64,000 nt of DNA from GWE2-40-63 sp050179685 (GTDB taxonomy: Bacteria > Bacteroidota > Bacteroidia > Bacteroidales > SZUA-534): positions 45,622-109,621 of the forward strand of contig JBFXEW010000018.1 in assembly GCA_050179685.1 (NCBI GenBank), in the 5' to 3' direction. Below, piece by piece: positions 37,315 to 46,746 of the stretch (position 1 is the stretch's first letter; every line of letters starts with the position of its first letter). The notes below the pieces were generated by a model. That model made no database searches, was not told where the DNA came from, and saw only the letters and a list, made by a program, of their open reading frames with translations. The position numbers and the translations under genes are program-made.

Positions 37315-39306
37315 CTATTTATAGAAAACGTAAGCTGAAATGGGGTCGAGCATAAACTTGCCTTTAACCTTTAGCCCATCTTTATGGTAGCCTTTTTCGA
37401 GGTTAAATGCCATAGTCCAGGCTTCTTCATCGATTAAAAAGGGAACTTTGGTTTTATTGGCATTAAACAACACCATAATATGCTCCCAGCTATCGCCATT
37501 GGCGTGGTTACTAAGGGTGTAACCCACCAAACCGGGTTCCAAATCCATAAACTCCAGATGCGTAGCCAGCATGTCGGTAGTGGGCATTTTAAAAGCCGGA
37601 TGCTCCTTGCGCATTTGAATCAGGCTTTTGTAATATTCCACCACATCGGCATGTTTGTCTTTCATACTCCAATCGATCCAGTTAATGGAATCGGGCGATT
37701 CAAACGAATTTTCCACTTCGCGCTTGGTACGCAGAAACTCGACTCCTGCATGTAAAAAAGGTACACCCTGCGAGGTTAGCACAATGGCATTGGCCAGTTT
37801 GGCCATACGGATGCGCTCGGCCACCGAACTTTCCGGTGCAGAAATCAGCAATTTGTCCCAAAGGGTGTTGTTATCGTGGCACGACACATAATTCATGGTT
37901 TGTGTGGGCTGTTTCGACCAGGCCGAATCGGTATAATTTACCGCTTTGTAATCGACCTGCGGATGCTGGGTAGCTGCAATTACACCAAACTTCACCGACT
38001 CTTCCATCCCGGGTTCACCGCTAACAAAACCACGGGTTTTCAAATCGTTCCAATGGCCTTTAATGCCATCACGGATTTCGTCGCTAAAAGCAGCTACGCC
38101 ATAAACTTTAGGCATGTTTTGCTTAATGGCACGTTTTTCAACAGGCAAGGGACTGTCGCCGGCTGTCCAGCCTTCGCCATAAATAAAGGTGCTTGAATCG
38201 TATTTATGTAAAGCTTCGGCCAGCAAGTTCATGGTATTGATGTCGTGAATTCCCATCAAATCGAAGCGAAAACCATCGAGCTTATATTCTTTAGCCCAAA
38301 ACAATACCGATTCTATCATGTACTTGCGCATCATGGCCCGTTCTGAGGCCGTTTCGTTCCCACAACCCGAAGAATTGCTATAGCTGCCGTCGGTATTGTA
38401 ACGAAAATAATATCCGGGTACGGTTTGCTGAAAGCTCTGCTCAGCAGGATTTCCCACATGATTGTAAACTACATCGAGTACCACACGAATTCCTGCCTCG
38501 TGTAAGGCCTGAACCATCTGTTTAAACTCTTTGATGCGGACTTCTCCCAAAAAAGGATCGGTAGCATAAGAACCTTCGGGTACGTTGTAGTTTTGCGGAT
38601 CGTAACCCCAGTTGTAATGAGGTCTGTCCAGTTGCGTTTCGTCAATTGAACGGTAATCGAAAGCAGGAAGTAAATGCACATGAGTAACGCCCATCTCCTT
38701 CAGGTGATCGATACCGCTGGCTTTTCCTCCGGGAGTTTGGGTTCCCTTTTCGGTAAAAGCCAGATACTTGCCTTTATGTTGCATTCCGCTGTTGGGATGA
38801 ATGGAAAAATCGCGGATGTGAACCTCGTATAGTATAATGTCGTTGGGCGATTCCATAGCTGGTCTGGCATGGTTTTCCCAGCCTTCGGGATGAGTGGTAG
38901 TCATATCAACAACCATACCGCGCTTGCCATTAACACCTACTGCCGTAGCATAAGGGCCGGGCACTTCGGCATACCAAACCTCATCAACCTTTACCTGAAA
39001 GGTATAGTACATATTGGCTAAATCGCCTTTCTGAGTGCTTTCCCATACACCTTGTTTGTCCTTTTTCAGCCTGATGGTTTTCTCGACTTCACCGCCATCG
39101 CCGGCTTTGTATAAGCGAAGTAATACTTCGCTGGCTGTTGGAGCCCAAAGTTTAAAAGTCGTCTTCCCGGGAGTGTAGGTTATGCCCAGATCGGTTCCTT
39201 CGTAAACCGGATACGAATCGGGATCGTTGTGATTAAAACCCGTTGGATTGCATGCCATAATAAAAAGCATTAAAAAAAGTATTATTGCACTTTGAGTCTT
39301 TAACAT
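37315..39306 (-). CDS. pulA: Type I pullulanase (GH13_14) lipoprotein
   Basis: The 663-residue protein has the lipoprotein signal SAIILFLMLFIMAC. A CBM48-like N-terminal domain follows (GITYTPGKTTFKLWAPTASE). The type I pullulanase signature is YNWGYDPQNYNVPEGSY. Catalytic segments are DGFRFDLMGIHD (nucleophile), FIYGEGWTAGD (acid/base) and CHDNNTLWDKL. It debranches alpha-1,6 links in pullulan or limit dextrins. It is monocistronic; the GH13 amylase upstream on the same strand is separated by several genes. Confidence 0.93.
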   Translation of the reverse strand: MLKTQSAIILFLMLFIMACNPTGFNHNDPDSYPVYEGTDLGITYTPGKTTFKLWAPTASEVLLRLYKAGDGGEVEKTIRLKKDKQGVWESTQKGDLANMYYTFQVKVDEVWYAEVPGPYATAVGVNGKRGMVVDMTTTHPEGWENHARPAMESPNDIILYEVHIRDFSIHPNSGMQHKGKYLAFTEKGTQTPGGKASGIDHLKEMGVTHVHLLPAFDYRSIDETQLDRPHYNWGYDPQNYNVPEGSYATDPFLGEVRIKEFKQMVQALHEAGIRVVLDVVYNHVGNPAEQSFQQTVPGYYFRYNTDGSYSNSSGCGNETASERAMMRKYMIESVLFWAKEYKLDGFRFDLMGIHDINTMNLLAEALHKYDSSTFIYGEGWTAGDSPLPVEKRAIKQNMPKVYGVAAFSDEIRDGIKGHWNDLKTRGFVSGEPGMEESVKFGVIAATQHPQVDYKAVNYTDSAWSKQPTQTMNYVSCHDNNTLWDKLLISAPESSVAERIRMAKLANAIVLTSQGVPFLHAGVEFLRTKREVENSFESPDSINWIDWSMKDKHADVVEYYKSLIQMRKEHPAFKMPTTDMLATHLEFMDLEPGLVGYTLSNHANGDSWEHIMVLFNANKTKVPFLIDEEAWTMAFNLEKGYHKDGLKVKGKFMLDPISAYVFYK

Positions 39307-39422
39307 ATTGCTGTTTTTTAAGTTTATAGGTAATAATTTATATTCTGTCGAGTTAAGGTTACGCAGGAATTATTGGGGGATTGTAAAGATAAGGGAAAGA
39401 GCGCACATTTGCATGATTAAAA

Positions 39423-39461
39423 CAAAAAAACCTGAAAGCATGGTAGTACTTTCAGGTTTTT
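39423..39461 (-). terminator. Terminator of the queD-folE operon
   Basis: ACCTGAAAG/CTTTCAGGT with A-run before and T-run after lies 29 bases past the folE stop. Confidence 0.82.
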
Positions 39462-39489
39462 GAATGACCAAAATAAATCAGCCTTATTG

Positions 39490-40128
39490 TTAATGCAATT
39501 TAGTTCCAATCAGGTGAATAAACTCTTCGCGGGTAGAGGCATTGTTTAAAAAGGCTCCGGTAAAAGCCGAAGTGGTTGTTACCGATTCCTGCTTTTCGAT
39601 GCCACGCATCTGCATACACATGTGAGCAGCCTCAATTACCACAGCAACTCCCAGAGGTTTTAAAGTGGATTGAATACAGTCTTTAATCTGGTTGGTTAAA
39701 CGCTCCTGCACCTGTAAACGGCGTGCATAAGCCTCAACCACCCGGGCAATTTTGCTTAACCCGGTAATGTATCCATCGGGAATATAGGCCACATGGGCTT
39801 TCCCAAAAAAGGGCAACATGTGATGCTCACACATGGAGTATATTTCAATATCTTTAACAATTACCATCTGGCTGTAATCTTCCTTAAACATAGCCGACTT
39901 AAGGATTTCTTCAGGTTTTGCCGAATAACCCTGAGTAAGAAACTGCATGGCCTTAGCAACGCGCAAGGGTGTCTTTACCAAACCTTCGCGATCGATGTTT
40001 TCGCCTAAGGTATCCAAAACTTCGCCATACAAAGTGGTCAATTTCTTTGTTTTTTCATCATTATACCTGTCAACCCTCAGGTAACCAAAATCGTCATCCA
40101 AATCGATTCCGTTTTTTACACTATCCAT
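39490..40128 (-). CDS. folE: GTP cyclohydrolase I
   Basis: The 212-residue protein has the zinc site SMCEHHMLPFFGKAHVAYIP and the catalytic HMCMQMRGIEKQES. The family's TPLRVAKAMQFLTQGY precedes it. It opens GTP to dihydroneopterin triphosphate, the common precursor of folate and queuosine. Length is standard. It lies 3 bases after the QueD gene, so the two share a transcript. Confidence 0.95.
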   Translation of the reverse strand: MDSVKNGIDLDDDFGYLRVDRYNDEKTKKLTTLYGEVLDTLGENIDREGLVKTPLRVAKAMQFLTQGYSAKPEEILKSAMFKEDYSQMVIVKDIEIYSMCEHHMLPFFGKAHVAYIPDGYITGLSKIARVVEAYARRLQVQERLTNQIKDCIQSTLKPLGVAVVIEAAHMCMQMRGIEKQESVTTTSAFTGAFLNNASTREEFIHLIGTKLH

Positions 40129-40131
40129 AAC

Positions 40132-40545
40132 TTATTCTCCGTAATACTCAGCAAAATTATTTTCGGTTTCAACCAGTTTTAATTTGTGAAGTCGGGCTTT
40201 GGTATCTTTTAGTTCGGCTTCGAGTACTTTCCAAATAGCCATTATAATATTTTCAGTCGACACAATAGTGTTTTGTAGGAAATCGACTTCGATATTGAGG
40301 TTTTTATGGTCGAGTTTATCGATAATACTGGTATTGATAATCTGGCTGAGTTCTTTTAAATTAATAACTACACCGGTTTCATTATCAACCGTTCCTTTAA
40401 CGGTAACGAATAATTCGTAGTTATGCCCGTGCCAGTTTGGGTTGGCACACTTACCGTAAACGTCAAAATTTTTTTCATCGGAATAATTCACATTAAACAA
40501 CCGATGGGCACTATTAAATCGCTCTCTTCGTGTAAGATAAACCAT
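40132..40545 (-). CDS. queD: 6-carboxytetrahydropterin synthase
   Basis: The 137-residue tunnelling-fold protein has the zinc histidines in RFNSAHRL and HGHNYEL, and a catalytic cysteine upstream in GKCANPNWHGHNY. GVVINLKEL and TENIIMAIWKVL complete the PTPS/QueD core. It acts on dihydroneopterin triphosphate, the product of the FolE encoded by the next gene. This supports a queuosine (or pterin) pathway pair. Confidence 0.9.
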   Translation of the reverse strand: MVYLTRRERFNSAHRLFNVNYSDEKNFDVYGKCANPNWHGHNYELFVTVKGTVDNETGVVINLKELSQIINTSIIDKLDHKNLNIEVDFLQNTIVSTENIIMAIWKVLEAELKDTKARLHKLKLVETENNFAEYYGE

Positions 40546-40698
40546 AACTATTTGAAATTCATTCCTTGCAAATATAGAATAAGATATCAGGATAACAAAG
40601 AATAAATTAGCGCCAATAAATTGCTTTGCCTAAGCCTTATGTTTGTAAAAACTTATAAAAGAATTTCAAAAGGGCTGTGGTGCTTAGGCGCTAAAGCT

Positions 40699-40706
40699 TA
40701 TATTTG
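40699..40706 (+). promoter_or_regulatory. Candidate -7 box of hldD
   Basis: TATATTTG matches TAnnTTTG and lies 17 bases before the hldD start. Confidence 0.5.
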
Positions 40707-40723
40707 CATAAAATTTTATTACC

Positions 40724-41689
40724 ATGATAGTAGTTACAGGAGCTGCCGGATTTATTGGGAGCTGTATGCTAAGCAAGCTTAATAGCGAAGGATTTAAAGA
40801 TGTGGTGCTGGTCGATGATTTTTCGTCGGAAGAAAAAAACCGCAATTTCGAGGGAAAAACTTACTCAGAAAAAGTAGACAGAGCTAATTTTTTTTCCTGG
40901 ATTGATGATAACCACAAATTTATTCAGTTTGTATTTCACATGGGAGCCCGCTCGGCTACTACAGGTTTTCCAAAAGAAGTTTACGATAAATTAAACCTCG
41001 ATTACAGCAAAACACTATGGAATAAATGCGTGCAATACGGTTTGCCCCTGGTTTACGCTTCGTCGGCAGCAACTTATGGGCTGGGCGAATTGGGCTACAA
41101 CGACGAACATGAAATAGTGGAACAACTGCATCCGCTGAATCTGTACGGCGAATCGAAAAACGATTTCGACAAATGGGCATTGAAACAGGAAAAGCAACCC
41201 TATTTTTGGGCCGGACTGAAGTTCTTTAATGTTTACGGTCCAAACGAATTCCACAAAGGACGGATGGCTTCAGTTATTTTGCACGCTTTTAACCAGATAA
41301 AAGCAACGGGCAAAATGAAGCTGTTTAAATCGCACCATCCCAAATTCCCCGATGGTGGACAAACCCGCGATTTTGTGTATGTAAAAGATCTGGTTGAAGT
41401 AATGTATTTTTTGATGCATCACCGAAAGGATTCCGGCTTATACAATGTAGGAACCGGACTGGGCCGTACTTTTCTCGACCTTACCCTTAACACCTTTAAG
41501 GCAATGGGCGTAACTGAAAATATTGAATTCATCGATACGCCTGTCGACATTCGCGATAAATACCAGTATTTTACCGAAGCCAATATGCAAAAACTCAGAA
41601 GTATTGGTTACAACAAAGCATTTTATACGCTCGAAGAGGGAGTTCACGATTATGTTACCAATTATTTATTGCCAGAAGCCTATTATTAG
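40724..41689 (+). CDS. hldD: ADP-L-glycero-D-manno-heptose 6-epimerase
   Basis: The 321-residue SDR-type epimerase starts MIVVTGAAGFIGSCMLSKLN. It has the HldD-specific HMGARSATT region, a YGESKNDFDKWAL active site (Tyr...Lys) and KFFNVYGPNEFHKGRMASV. It converts the D,D- to the L,D-heptose nucleotide for LPS core synthesis. Length is typical. It is a single gene with its own -7 box and terminator. Confidence 0.93.
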   Translation: MIVVTGAAGFIGSCMLSKLNSEGFKDVVLVDDFSSEEKNRNFEGKTYSEKVDRANFFSWIDDNHKFIQFVFHMGARSATTGFPKEVYDKLNLDYSKTLWNKCVQYGLPLVYASSAATYGLGELGYNDEHEIVEQLHPLNLYGESKNDFDKWALKQEKQPYFWAGLKFFNVYGPNEFHKGRMASVILHAFNQIKATGKMKLFKSHHPKFPDGGQTRDFVYVKDLVEVMYFLMHHRKDSGLYNVGTGLGRTFLDLTLNTFKAMGVTENIEFIDTPVDIRDKYQYFTEANMQKLRSIGYNKAFYTLEEGVHDYVTNYLLPEAYY

Positions 41690-41761
41690 TACCCGACTGC
41701 TGTAAAACAGTCGTAGCTGCAAATTACAGACAATAAAATACTTAAACAACAAAGCTTGCCA

Positions 41762-41816
41762 GCTTGTGTGAAATACTTTGATTCCAACGGAGTATTTTAC
41801 AGGCTTTTTGTTTTTA
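41762..41816 (+). terminator. Terminator of hldD
   Basis: GTGAAATACT/AGTATTTTAC (one G·T wobble) with flanking AGC/GCT is followed by ttttt-g-ttttt. A second small hairpin (CGACTG/CAGTCG, 41694-41713) precedes it. Confidence 0.65.
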
Positions 41817-41841
41817 GCCTTTCATAATTAAAAAAAGATTC

Positions 41842-41849
41842 TATTTTTG
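41842..41849 (+). promoter_or_regulatory. Candidate -7 box of the TetR gene
   Basis: TATTTTTG matches TAnnTTTG, 31 bases before the ATG at 41881, overlapping the first arm of the palindromic operator. Confidence 0.6.
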
Positions 41850-41874
41850 CACAATCACTCTTTAATTGTGCAAA
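41846..41874 (+). promoter_or_regulatory. Palindromic operator of the TetR gene
   Basis: TTTGCACAAT (41846-41855) and ATTGTGCAAA (41865-41874) are a perfect 10-bp inverted repeat with a 9-bp spacer. They overlap the -7 box and end 6 bases before the start codon. This is the classic layout for TetR autorepression. Confidence 0.7.
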
Positions 41875-41880
41875 CACCCG

Positions 41881-42459
41881 ATGAATGTAAAGAATTCCAG
41901 AGAAGCTATTTTGAATCAGGCCCTGACCATATTTGGACAGTTGGGTTTTCATAAAACCACTATGGCCGACATAGCCAATGCCTCAAAAAAAGGACGCCGT
42001 ACCATTTATACTTATTTTAAAAATAAGGAAGAAGTTTATGAGGCTGTAGTGGAACGTGAGATCGATCGTATTTTAATGAAACTAAAAGACGAAATTGCCA
42101 GTACACCTGCCATTCAACTAAAATTTGAAAAATACCTCGATTCGCGCATTAGGGCTATGCTGCAATTGACCAAAAACTACGATGCATTAAAGATTGCCTT
42201 TATCAACAATTACCGTTGGGTTGAAAAAATAAGGGAAAAGCTGGATGTGGAAGAGAAGAAAATTCTTTTGGAACTTTATAAACTGGGAATCACGCAGCAA
42301 CTTTTTACCATTAACGATGTAGATGCTTATGTTAAAAACACTTCCTTAATTATTAAAGGAATTGAACTGATGCTAATCAGAGAGGAAAACGAAAACCTTA
42401 CCACCACACATATTAAAAGCCTCCAGCACTTGTTACTTTATGGCCTACTGGCCCGCTGA
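41881..42459 (+). CDS. TetR/AcrR family regulator
   Basis: From the ATG at 41881 the protein is MNVKNSREAILNQALTIFG... A TetR HTH follows (FHKTTMADIANASKKGRRTIYTYFKNKEEVYEAVV), then a ligand-binding helical domain. The TTG at 41866 would place the start inside the operator and is unlikely. It lacks an obvious target gene, since its neighbour downstream is on the other strand. It may regulate itself or distant genes. Confidence 0.88.
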   Translation: MNVKNSREAILNQALTIFGQLGFHKTTMADIANASKKGRRTIYTYFKNKEEVYEAVVEREIDRILMKLKDEIASTPAIQLKFEKYLDSRIRAMLQLTKNYDALKIAFINNYRWVEKIREKLDVEEKKILLELYKLGITQQLFTINDVDAYVKNTSLIIKGIELMLIREENENLTTTHIKSLQHLLLYGLLAR

Positions 42460-42491
42460 GTTCGCTTTTACTATTTTTATTTATTTAGGAA

Positions 42492-43412
42492 CTAAAAGGG
42501 TTCAATAGCCAGAATTTGTGCAGCATGCTGGCACACTTTAATGGTTAAAGGAACCCGACCAATTACCTCACCATCCATTTCAATGGGGCAGTTTGCCTGA
42601 GTACTCGAAATCTGGCACTCGCTTATTTCGTGATAAAAAACTTCATTTACCGGAATGTGATTTGCTTTTTTCAGCCAGGGCATAAAAAACAAAAACTGCA
42701 CGATATTAATTTTCCGTGCAATTATTACATTGAGTTTTCCATCGTCGAGTTTGGCATCGGGAGCAATACCCAGGCCGCTGCCAAAATAGCGACCGTTATT
42801 CACCACAACCAGCAATACCTCTCCTTTAAAATTTAAGTTTTCGGAAGTTAACTCAACCGGAATACGTTTAAATAAAAGAAACGAGCGGATAATATTATAA
42901 AAATAGGTGAAGTTGCTTCCCCAGGTTCTTCCGCTCTTATTCATAAACTGGCAAACCAGTCCACCCAAACCAATATCAAATGAATTATCGTAATACCTTA
43001 CTTTTTCCAGTCCCGCTTCCTGGTAAGATACCTGCACCAAATCAAGCGGTTTGGTAGCTCCCTTTTTAATTAAATGATACAAATGCTCCATGCTCTGAAC
43101 TTTTCCGGCAGTACGCGAAAAATCGTTACCTGAACCACGGGGAAAAGCAATTAACACCGTATTTTTTCGGCAGGATTCCGGTGCTAACATAAAACCATTG
43201 ACAACTTCGCTAAAAGTACCATCACCGCCAACACCCACCAGGTAATCAAGCCCCTGCTCCATTAGCTCTTCTACAATCTGGATGGCATGACCGCTGTGTC
43301 GGGTAAAGCGCAAATAAACATCGAATTCTTTTTGAAAAAACCGAGATATATTCGATCTAAACTTGTCGGGTTCGCTTAAATTTCCACGAACGATAAAAGC
43401 AATTTTCTTCAA
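42492..43412 (-). CDS. Diacylglycerol kinase-like lipid kinase
   Basis: The 306-residue protein has the DAGK catalytic domain: LVGVGGDGTFSEVVNGFM and IAFPRGSGNDFSRTAG. A C-terminal beta domain follows, with DNSFDIGLGG and DAKLDDGKLNVII. It phosphorylates diacylglycerol or a related lipid (YegS/DgkB type). The substrate is uncertain. Confidence 0.9.
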   Translation of the reverse strand: MKKIAFIVRGNLSEPDKFRSNISRFFQKEFDVYLRFTRHSGHAIQIVEELMEQGLDYLVGVGGDGTFSEVVNGFMLAPESCRKNTVLIAFPRGSGNDFSRTAGKVQSMEHLYHLIKKGATKPLDLVQVSYQEAGLEKVRYYDNSFDIGLGGLVCQFMNKSGRTWGSNFTYFYNIIRSFLLFKRIPVELTSENLNFKGEVLLVVVNNGRYFGSGLGIAPDAKLDDGKLNVIIARKINIVQFLFFMPWLKKANHIPVNEVFYHEISECQISSTQANCPIEMDGEVIGRVPLTIKVCQHAAQILAIEPF

Positions 43413-43638
43413 AGCTTATTGTTTTTATGGCTTTAAAGAAAGGAAATATTCCTGACACAATCTTCATTTGCAAACATTAAAATACAGTCGCATAGTTATG
43501 AATTGCCTGATAACCTTTTAGCTAAGCCATTAAGATTTTGCTTGAACATTAATTAAATACCCGCTTTTTCTATTATATAACATGTGATTAAAAACCTATA
43601 ACATAATAATCGTCGTGTGCTATTATGCGATGCTTTTC

Positions 43639-43646
43639 TAAATTTG
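43639..43646 (+). promoter_or_regulatory. Candidate -7 box of the acyl-CoA synthetase gene
   Basis: TAAATTTG matches TAnnTTTG, 19 bases before the start. Confidence 0.55.
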
Positions 43647-43665
43647 CCACAAAAACCAGCATACT

Positions 43666-45723
43666 ATGATAAATCAACAAATGATAAATCCACGGAGCAT
43701 TGCAGTTATCGGTGGATCAGATGATATTCAAAAACCAGGCGGTAAAGTATTAAAGAACCTTATCGACCACAACTATCAGGGAAAACTTTATGTGGTGAAT
43801 CCCAAATTGGATCAGGTACAGGGAATCACATCGTATCGCGAGGTAAGTAAACTACCCGAAACCGATTTGGCAATTTTAGCCATTGCCGCCAAATTTTGTC
43901 CCGAAACTGTTGAAGTTTTAGCAAAACAAAAAAACACCCGTGCTTTTATTATTCTGTCGGCCGGGTTTAGCGAAGAAAACGAAGCAGGTGCTGCGTTGGA
44001 AAAACAAATTGTTGCTACCATAAATTCGGTGAATGGTGCATTAATAGGCCCCAACTGCATTGGGGTGTTAAACCAAAACTACAGCGGGGTATTTACCACG
44101 CCTATTCCAAAGCTCGATGCCCGAGGTTGTGATTTCATTTCGGGTTCAGGTGCAACGGCTGTTTACATAATGGAAGCGGGAGTTCCCAACGGATTAACTT
44201 TTTCGAGTGTTTATTCGGTAGGAAACAGTGCCCAAATGGGTGTCGAAGACATTCTTCAGTATCTCGATGAAACCTACGACCCCAAAACCAGCAGTAAAGT
44301 AAAACTGCTTTATATCGAAAGCATCAACAAACCTGAAGCTTTATTAAAACACGCTCAATCGCTTATTAATAAAGGCTGTAAGATAGCCGCCATAAAAGCA
44401 GGCGGATCGGAAGCCGGAAGTCGCGCCGCGTCGTCGCATACCGGTGCGCTGGCCAATAGCGATGCCGCTGTAGATGCGCTGTTCCGTAAGGCCGGCATTG
44501 TACGTTGTTACAGCCGCAGCGAATTGGCTACTGTGGCTGCCGTTTTTATGCATCCGCCACTTGTTGGTAAAAATATGGCTATTATTACCCATGCCGGAGG
44601 CCCGGCAGTAATGCTAACTGATGCTTTGTCGAATGGTGGTTTTGAAATTCCGCATATCGAAGGCCCAAAAGCAGAAAACCTGCTAACTAAGTTGTATCCG
44701 GGTTCCTCAGTGGCAAATCCCATCGACTTTTTAGCCACAGGAACTGCCGAGCAATTAGGGCATATTATCGATGCCTGCGAAAACGATTTTGACCACATCG
44801 ATGCCATGTGTGTTATTTTTGGCAGTCCCGGATTAACCCCGGTTTACGATGTTTATGATTTGCTCGACGAAAAAATGCGCAGTTGTAAAAAACCCATCTA
44901 CCCCATATTGCCATCGATAATTAATGTTGCCGACGAGATTAATCACTTTTTAGCCAAAGGTCGTATAAATTTCCCCGATGAAGTAACCCTGGGCACTGCA
45001 TTAAGCAAGGTTTTCAGCACACCTTTACCTGAAAGCAAACCTGCAGAATTACCCAAGGTTGACACAACAAAAATCCGCTCCATTATCGACGCATCAGGAA
45101 ACGGTTACCTGGAACCCGCACAGGTACAACAATTATTAGATGCAGCGGGTATTCCACGTGCCGGAGAAGCCGTAGTAACCACTGAAGACGATGCTGTTAG
45201 ACAAGCTGAATCTTTGGGTTTCCCGCTTGTAATGAAAGTAGTTGGACCCGTCCATAAATCGGATGTTGGTGGTGTGGTACTGAATGTAAAAACCAAAGAA
45301 CAGGTGGCAGCCGAATTCAAACGAATGATGCAAATAAAAGATACCACCGCCATTTTATTGCAACCCATGTTAAGCGGAACCGAACTTTTTGCCGGAGCTA
45401 AAAAGGAAGATAAGTTTGGACACATGGTTCTTTGCGGACTGGGAGGAATATTTATTGAGGTATTAAAAGATGTTCAGGCAAACCTGGCTCCCTTCTCGCC
45501 TGACGAAGCTAAAAATATGATTCGAAACCTGCGCTCTTATAAAATTATTCAGGGCGTGCGCGGGCAGGAACCGGTAAACGAAATACTATTTGCTGAAATT
45601 GTTTCAAGAATTTCTGTATTGTGTAAAACAGCTCCTGAAATTTTTGAAATGGATTTAAATCCCCTGCTGGGAAAAAAAGACCAGGTTGTAGCCGTAGATG
45701 CACGCATACGAATTGAAAAATAG
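43666..45723 (+). CDS. ADP-forming acetyl/acyl-CoA synthetase (fused alpha-beta)
   Basis: The 685-residue protein is a fused NDP-forming acyl-CoA synthetase. It has the CoA-binding Rossmann domain (SIAVIGGSDDIQKPGGKVL), the flavodoxin-like domains (GPNCIGVLNQNY, SHTGALANSDAAVDALF), then an ATP-grasp beta part from ~470 (FPLVMKVVGPVHKSDVGGVV). It makes ATP from acetyl- or acyl-CoA. With NifJ (pyruvate to acetyl-CoA) it would support substrate-level phosphorylation. A small membrane protein gene starts 4 bases after its stop. Confidence 0.92.
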   Translation: MINQQMINPRSIAVIGGSDDIQKPGGKVLKNLIDHNYQGKLYVVNPKLDQVQGITSYREVSKLPETDLAILAIAAKFCPETVEVLAKQKNTRAFIILSAGFSEENEAGAALEKQIVATINSVNGALIGPNCIGVLNQNYSGVFTTPIPKLDARGCDFISGSGATAVYIMEAGVPNGLTFSSVYSVGNSAQMGVEDILQYLDETYDPKTSSKVKLLYIESINKPEALLKHAQSLINKGCKIAAIKAGGSEAGSRAASSHTGALANSDAAVDALFRKAGIVRCYSRSELATVAAVFMHPPLVGKNMAIITHAGGPAVMLTDALSNGGFEIPHIEGPKAENLLTKLYPGSSVANPIDFLATGTAEQLGHIIDACENDFDHIDAMCVIFGSPGLTPVYDVYDLLDEKMRSCKKPIYPILPSIINVADEINHFLAKGRINFPDEVTLGTALSKVFSTPLPESKPAELPKVDTTKIRSIIDASGNGYLEPAQVQQLLDAAGIPRAGEAVVTTEDDAVRQAESLGFPLVMKVVGPVHKSDVGGVVLNVKTKEQVAAEFKRMMQIKDTTAILLQPMLSGTELFAGAKKEDKFGHMVLCGLGGIFIEVLKDVQANLAPFSPDEAKNMIRNLRSYKIIQGVRGQEPVNEILFAEIVSRISVLCKTAPEIFEMDLNPLLGKKDQVVAVDARIRIEK

Positions 45724-45726
45724 AGA

Positions 45727-45891
45727 ATGATGAAACTTTGGAATAACTTAAGTACCAACGAAAAAGCCATGCTGATAATTATAGCCGGCTTGCTGTTAAT
45801 TGTATTGCTAAGCTGGAACCGCATATCGGATGGACTTACCAAAGGATTTAAACCCTATATGGAAAAGCATCCGGTAAACCAAACGCGATAA
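45727..45891 (+). CDS. Small single-pass membrane protein
   Basis: Reading from the ATG at 45727 gives 54 residues: MMKLWNNLSTNEKAML, then a hydrophobic helix IIIAGLLLIVLLSW, and a polar tail ending HPVNQTR. It follows the synthetase stop by 3 bases, so it is translated from the same message. I recognise no family. It is supported by position, start and one clear membrane helix. Confidence 0.6.
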   Translation: MMKLWNNLSTNEKAMLIIIAGLLLIVLLSWNRISDGLTKGFKPYMEKHPVNQTR

Positions 45892-46009
45892 AAGCATCCG
45901 AAATAAAAACATTTTGTGGCATCGAACAGTTTATTGACTTTGAAACGGCAAAACAACAATTCATGAAATCAATAGAATTACCTTGCATCAAAAAACTAAG
46001 CAAAGAATA

Positions 46010-46708
46010 ATGAAAATCAACAAACAAGATATTTACGTTAGCCTTATTATCGCCTTAATTGTACTGCTGTTTTATTTTTCTGACGCGGTGCTTCAGGCTT
46101 ACCTGAGTTTTAATAAAAACCACGGGATGATAACCAGTTTTGTAAAGTTTGGTCTGTTGGCCACATTTGGTGAGATGCTTGGGCTGCGTATAAAAACCGG
46201 CAAATACTATTCGGGCGAATTTGGACTTTTTCCAAAAATAATGGTCTGGGGTTTTCTGGGATTAACCATTAAAATGGCTTTTGTGGTCTTTGCCACAGGA
46301 ACTCCTGTTTTAATGGAATATCTCGGAATTTCGGGTGCAGTTGCATCAATGGGTAACTCCACAACTTATACCAAGCTGCTGGTTGCTTTTGCTATCAGTA
46401 TTGCCATGAATGTTATGTATGCTCCGGTAATGATGACTTTTCATAAAATTACCGATTTGCACATTGCTTCCCATCAAGGAAAAACAAAAAGTTTATTGCT
46501 GCCTGTTGATTTTGCGGCCCATTTTAAAGCCATCGACTGGAACATTCAGTGGCATTTTGTATTTAAAAAAACAATTCCATTATTCTGGATTCCGGCACAC
46601 ACATTTACCTTTTTATTACCGCCTGATTTTCAGGTATTATTTGCAGCTCTGTTGAGCGTACTGCTGGGGCTCATTTTGGCTTTAGCCAGTTTGAAAAGTA
46701 AAAAATAA
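46010..46708 (+). CDS. Integral membrane protein, Mpv17-like
   Basis: From the ATG at 46010 (MKINKQDIYVSLIIALIVLLFYF) the protein has about 232 residues and several membrane helices. The C-terminal WNIQWHFVFKKTIPLFWIPAHTFTFLLPPDFQVLF resembles the end of Mpv17/PMP22-family channels (positively charged, Trp/Pro-rich, then LPxxxQVLFAALLS). The longer frame from 45983 has no support. The similarity is by eye and weak. Function unknown. Confidence 0.7.
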   Translation: MKINKQDIYVSLIIALIVLLFYFSDAVLQAYLSFNKNHGMITSFVKFGLLATFGEMLGLRIKTGKYYSGEFGLFPKIMVWGFLGLTIKMAFVVFATGTPVLMEYLGISGAVASMGNSTTYTKLLVAFAISIAMNVMYAPVMMTFHKITDLHIASHQGKTKSLLLPVDFAAHFKAIDWNIQWHFVFKKTIPLFWIPAHTFTFLLPPDFQVLFAALLSVLLGLILALASLKSKK

Positions 46709-46719
46709 TTCTATCTTTG
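46690..46719 (+). promoter_or_regulatory. Promoter of the flavodoxin gene
   Basis: TTTG (46690-46693) and TATCTTTG (46712-46719) are spaced by 18 bp, matching the phylum's consensus. They lie within the 3' end of the preceding gene and its spacer, 27 bases before the start. Confidence 0.6.
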
Positions 46720-46746
46720 TGACACGTAACCTAAACTATCCCTAAA

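Noticed and set aside
46010..46708. Start at 45983 for the Mpv17-like protein
   Set aside because: The additional nine residues (MHQKTKQRI) have no hydrophobic or conserved character, and the ATG at 46010 gives a normal membrane start.
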